A stretch of DNA of 64,000 nt from Ascoidea asiatica (taxonomy: Eukaryota; Ascomycota; Saccharomycetes; Ascoideales; Ascoideaceae). The DNA is taken from contig BCKQ01000003.1 in NCBI GenBank assembly GCA_001600695.1, positions 868,001-932,000 of the forward strand, written 5' to 3'. A program made the translations under genes and the position numbers. Positions 63,007 to 64,000 of the stretch are shown one piece after another. The first letter of the stretch is position 1; every line of letters begins with the position of its first letter. The notes below the pieces were generated by a model. The model ran no database searches. It was not told where the DNA came from and saw only the letters and a list, made by a program, of their open reading frames with translations.

Positions 63007-64000
63007 ATATATATGTATATATATATATAACTCCAATAATTTTTAAAAAGCAATGAGGAACCCACTGAAGTAATATAAAAATAAGCAATATTCTAATTGT
63101 CTTTTGATTTTTGATAATCGTTCACTGTTGATATATTTTATAATTGATTAAGAATTAGCTAATTTAGTCATAAACAACAGACTGGGAAATAAAAAAGCGT
63201 TACTTAATTGAACTTTGATCTAGTTGCTAGTCTTTCTTTATTCAAATATTTATAATATATTATAATTTCAATTCGATCTACTGTCTATTCAATTGTTAAT
63301 TTATTCATCTATTCATTTATTCCTCCATTCATCGATTCCTTCATTTATTTATCTCTATTTATCTTTTTATTCACTGTTTTCCTCAAATCTGCTCAGCAAT
63401 CGCTCAAATTCTGGAGATTTCATTAACTCTGCATATATCCGCCATTAATCCGCATCCATCACCCGGATGCTTATTTCTCTATTAAAACGTTCCTATCTAC
63501 TGTACAATCTACAAATAAGAACAAAATAACTAAAAATAAATACCAATATCAACACAGAGATATAATACGTAGAGCACTAGAAATTAATGAAGTAGTTTAT
63601 CGATCTTCAAAATAATGAAGTTTATTCTCATATCCTGAAGGGGTTCAATTTACAAATCCAAGTCAAATCAATTGATCAATTTTGGTTACTACAATTTTTC
63701 AGACAAACAAATTGTTAAAGAAAGAAAAGTAATCAAAGAAACTCATTAAATTCATAGGTATACAAAAAGTCATCATTATTCTGATTTATTTATATATTGT
63801 CAGATCACTTGAAAGATCTCATTTAAGAACTTAATATTTTGATCTTCGCTTCAAGTTTATTTCTATTTTTTAAAAATAAACTTTCAAAGTTTTCACATTT
63901 TTCAAATATCTCATTAATGACCCTTAATTTTGTAATTTTTATATTATCTCGGTTAAATATAACTTTAGCATTAATACTCTTATTGAGCTCAATTATTTTC
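63007..64000. promoter_or_regulatory. FCP1 upstream region, to end of window
   Basis: 994 bp. TA repeats next to FCP1, then A/T-rich DNA with TTCATTTATTC-type words (63295-63365) and a modestly GC-richer patch at 63385-63485 with CACCCGGATGC. No gene start or RNA gene was recognised. Confidence 0.4.

Noticed and set aside
63007-63036. Upstream extension of FCP1
   Set aside because: It begins with TTG and reads through a TA repeat; the ATG at 63006 is the first real one.
1-64000. Transposons, viral remnants, CRISPR, rRNA
   Set aside because: No reverse transcriptase, transposase, long terminal repeats or repeat-spacer arrays were seen on either strand.

Overview
The window is nuclear DNA of a budding yeast (Saccharomycotina). 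Evidence: compact, mostly intron-less protein genes; the two introns seen have yeast donor, branch-point (TACTAAC or TACTAAT) and AG signals and sit right behind the start codon; and most genes are recognisable yeast orthologues (TIF3, KAP114, RTF1, GPH1, EXO5, EAF3, HTS1, TPC1, RPL1, GTB1, MEP2, PSR1, FCP1). Coding DNA is extremely A+T rich (Leu is almost always TTA, Asn AAT) and most proteins carry long Asn or Ser/Asn tracts. Intergenic regions of 0.5-2.5 kb often contain islands visibly richer in G+C than the flanking genes. Gene spacing and composition would fit an A+T-rich lineage such as Ascoidea or Saccharomycopsis, but this is a guess. The assembly is draft: 67 N lie at 36587-36653.

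Layout. 1-909: 3' part of a RING-H2 E3 ligase gene. 2015-4023 (-): TIF3 (eIF4B), spliced. 5077-6915 (-): Asn-rich WD-repeat protein. 8401-8698 (+): tiny spliced zinc-ribbon protein. 9200-10054 (+): ankyrin protein. 10308-13826 (-): KAP114. 14980-17145 (-): RTF1. 18712-21351 (+): GPH1. 23150-25153 (+): RGS-domain protein. 25435-29613 (-): alpha-arrestin. 31066-32733 (+): EXO5. 34655-36442 (+): second WD-repeat protein. 36761-37735 (-): EAF3. 38378-40237 (+): HTS1. 40357-41559 (-): TPC1. 42060-42713 (-): RPL1. 43825-44889 (+): GPI-type cell-surface protein. 45370-46683 (+): auxin-efflux-like carrier. 46744-49053 (-): GTB1. 49627-50496 (-): F-box protein. 51614-53059 (-): MEP2. 55546-56640 (+): unknown membrane protein. 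57233-58858 (-): PSR1. 59815-63006 (-): FCP1.

The genes do not form an operon or a single pathway. They cover translation (TIF3, HTS1, RPL1), chromatin and transcription (RTF1, EAF3, FCP1), import (KAP114), mitochondrial function (EXO5, TPC1, HTS1), nutrient response (GPH1, RGS protein, MEP2, arrestin) and ER/cell surface (GTB1, GPI protein). Upstream regions share CACGTG (Cbf1-type) and AGCCCTA/TAGGGCT (Tbf1-like) elements, including together upstream of RPL1, which resembles the Candida albicans ribosomal-protein promoter logic.

I found no tRNA or rRNA gene, transposon, CRISPR or virus. I see no clear candidate for a wholly new system. The most worthwhile leads are the 57-residue spliced zinc-ribbon protein, the apparent internal loss in the EAF3 MRG domain, the duplicated Cys module of the GPI protein, the paired Tbf1-like palindromes, and the inverted G+C contrast between genes and intergenic DNA.
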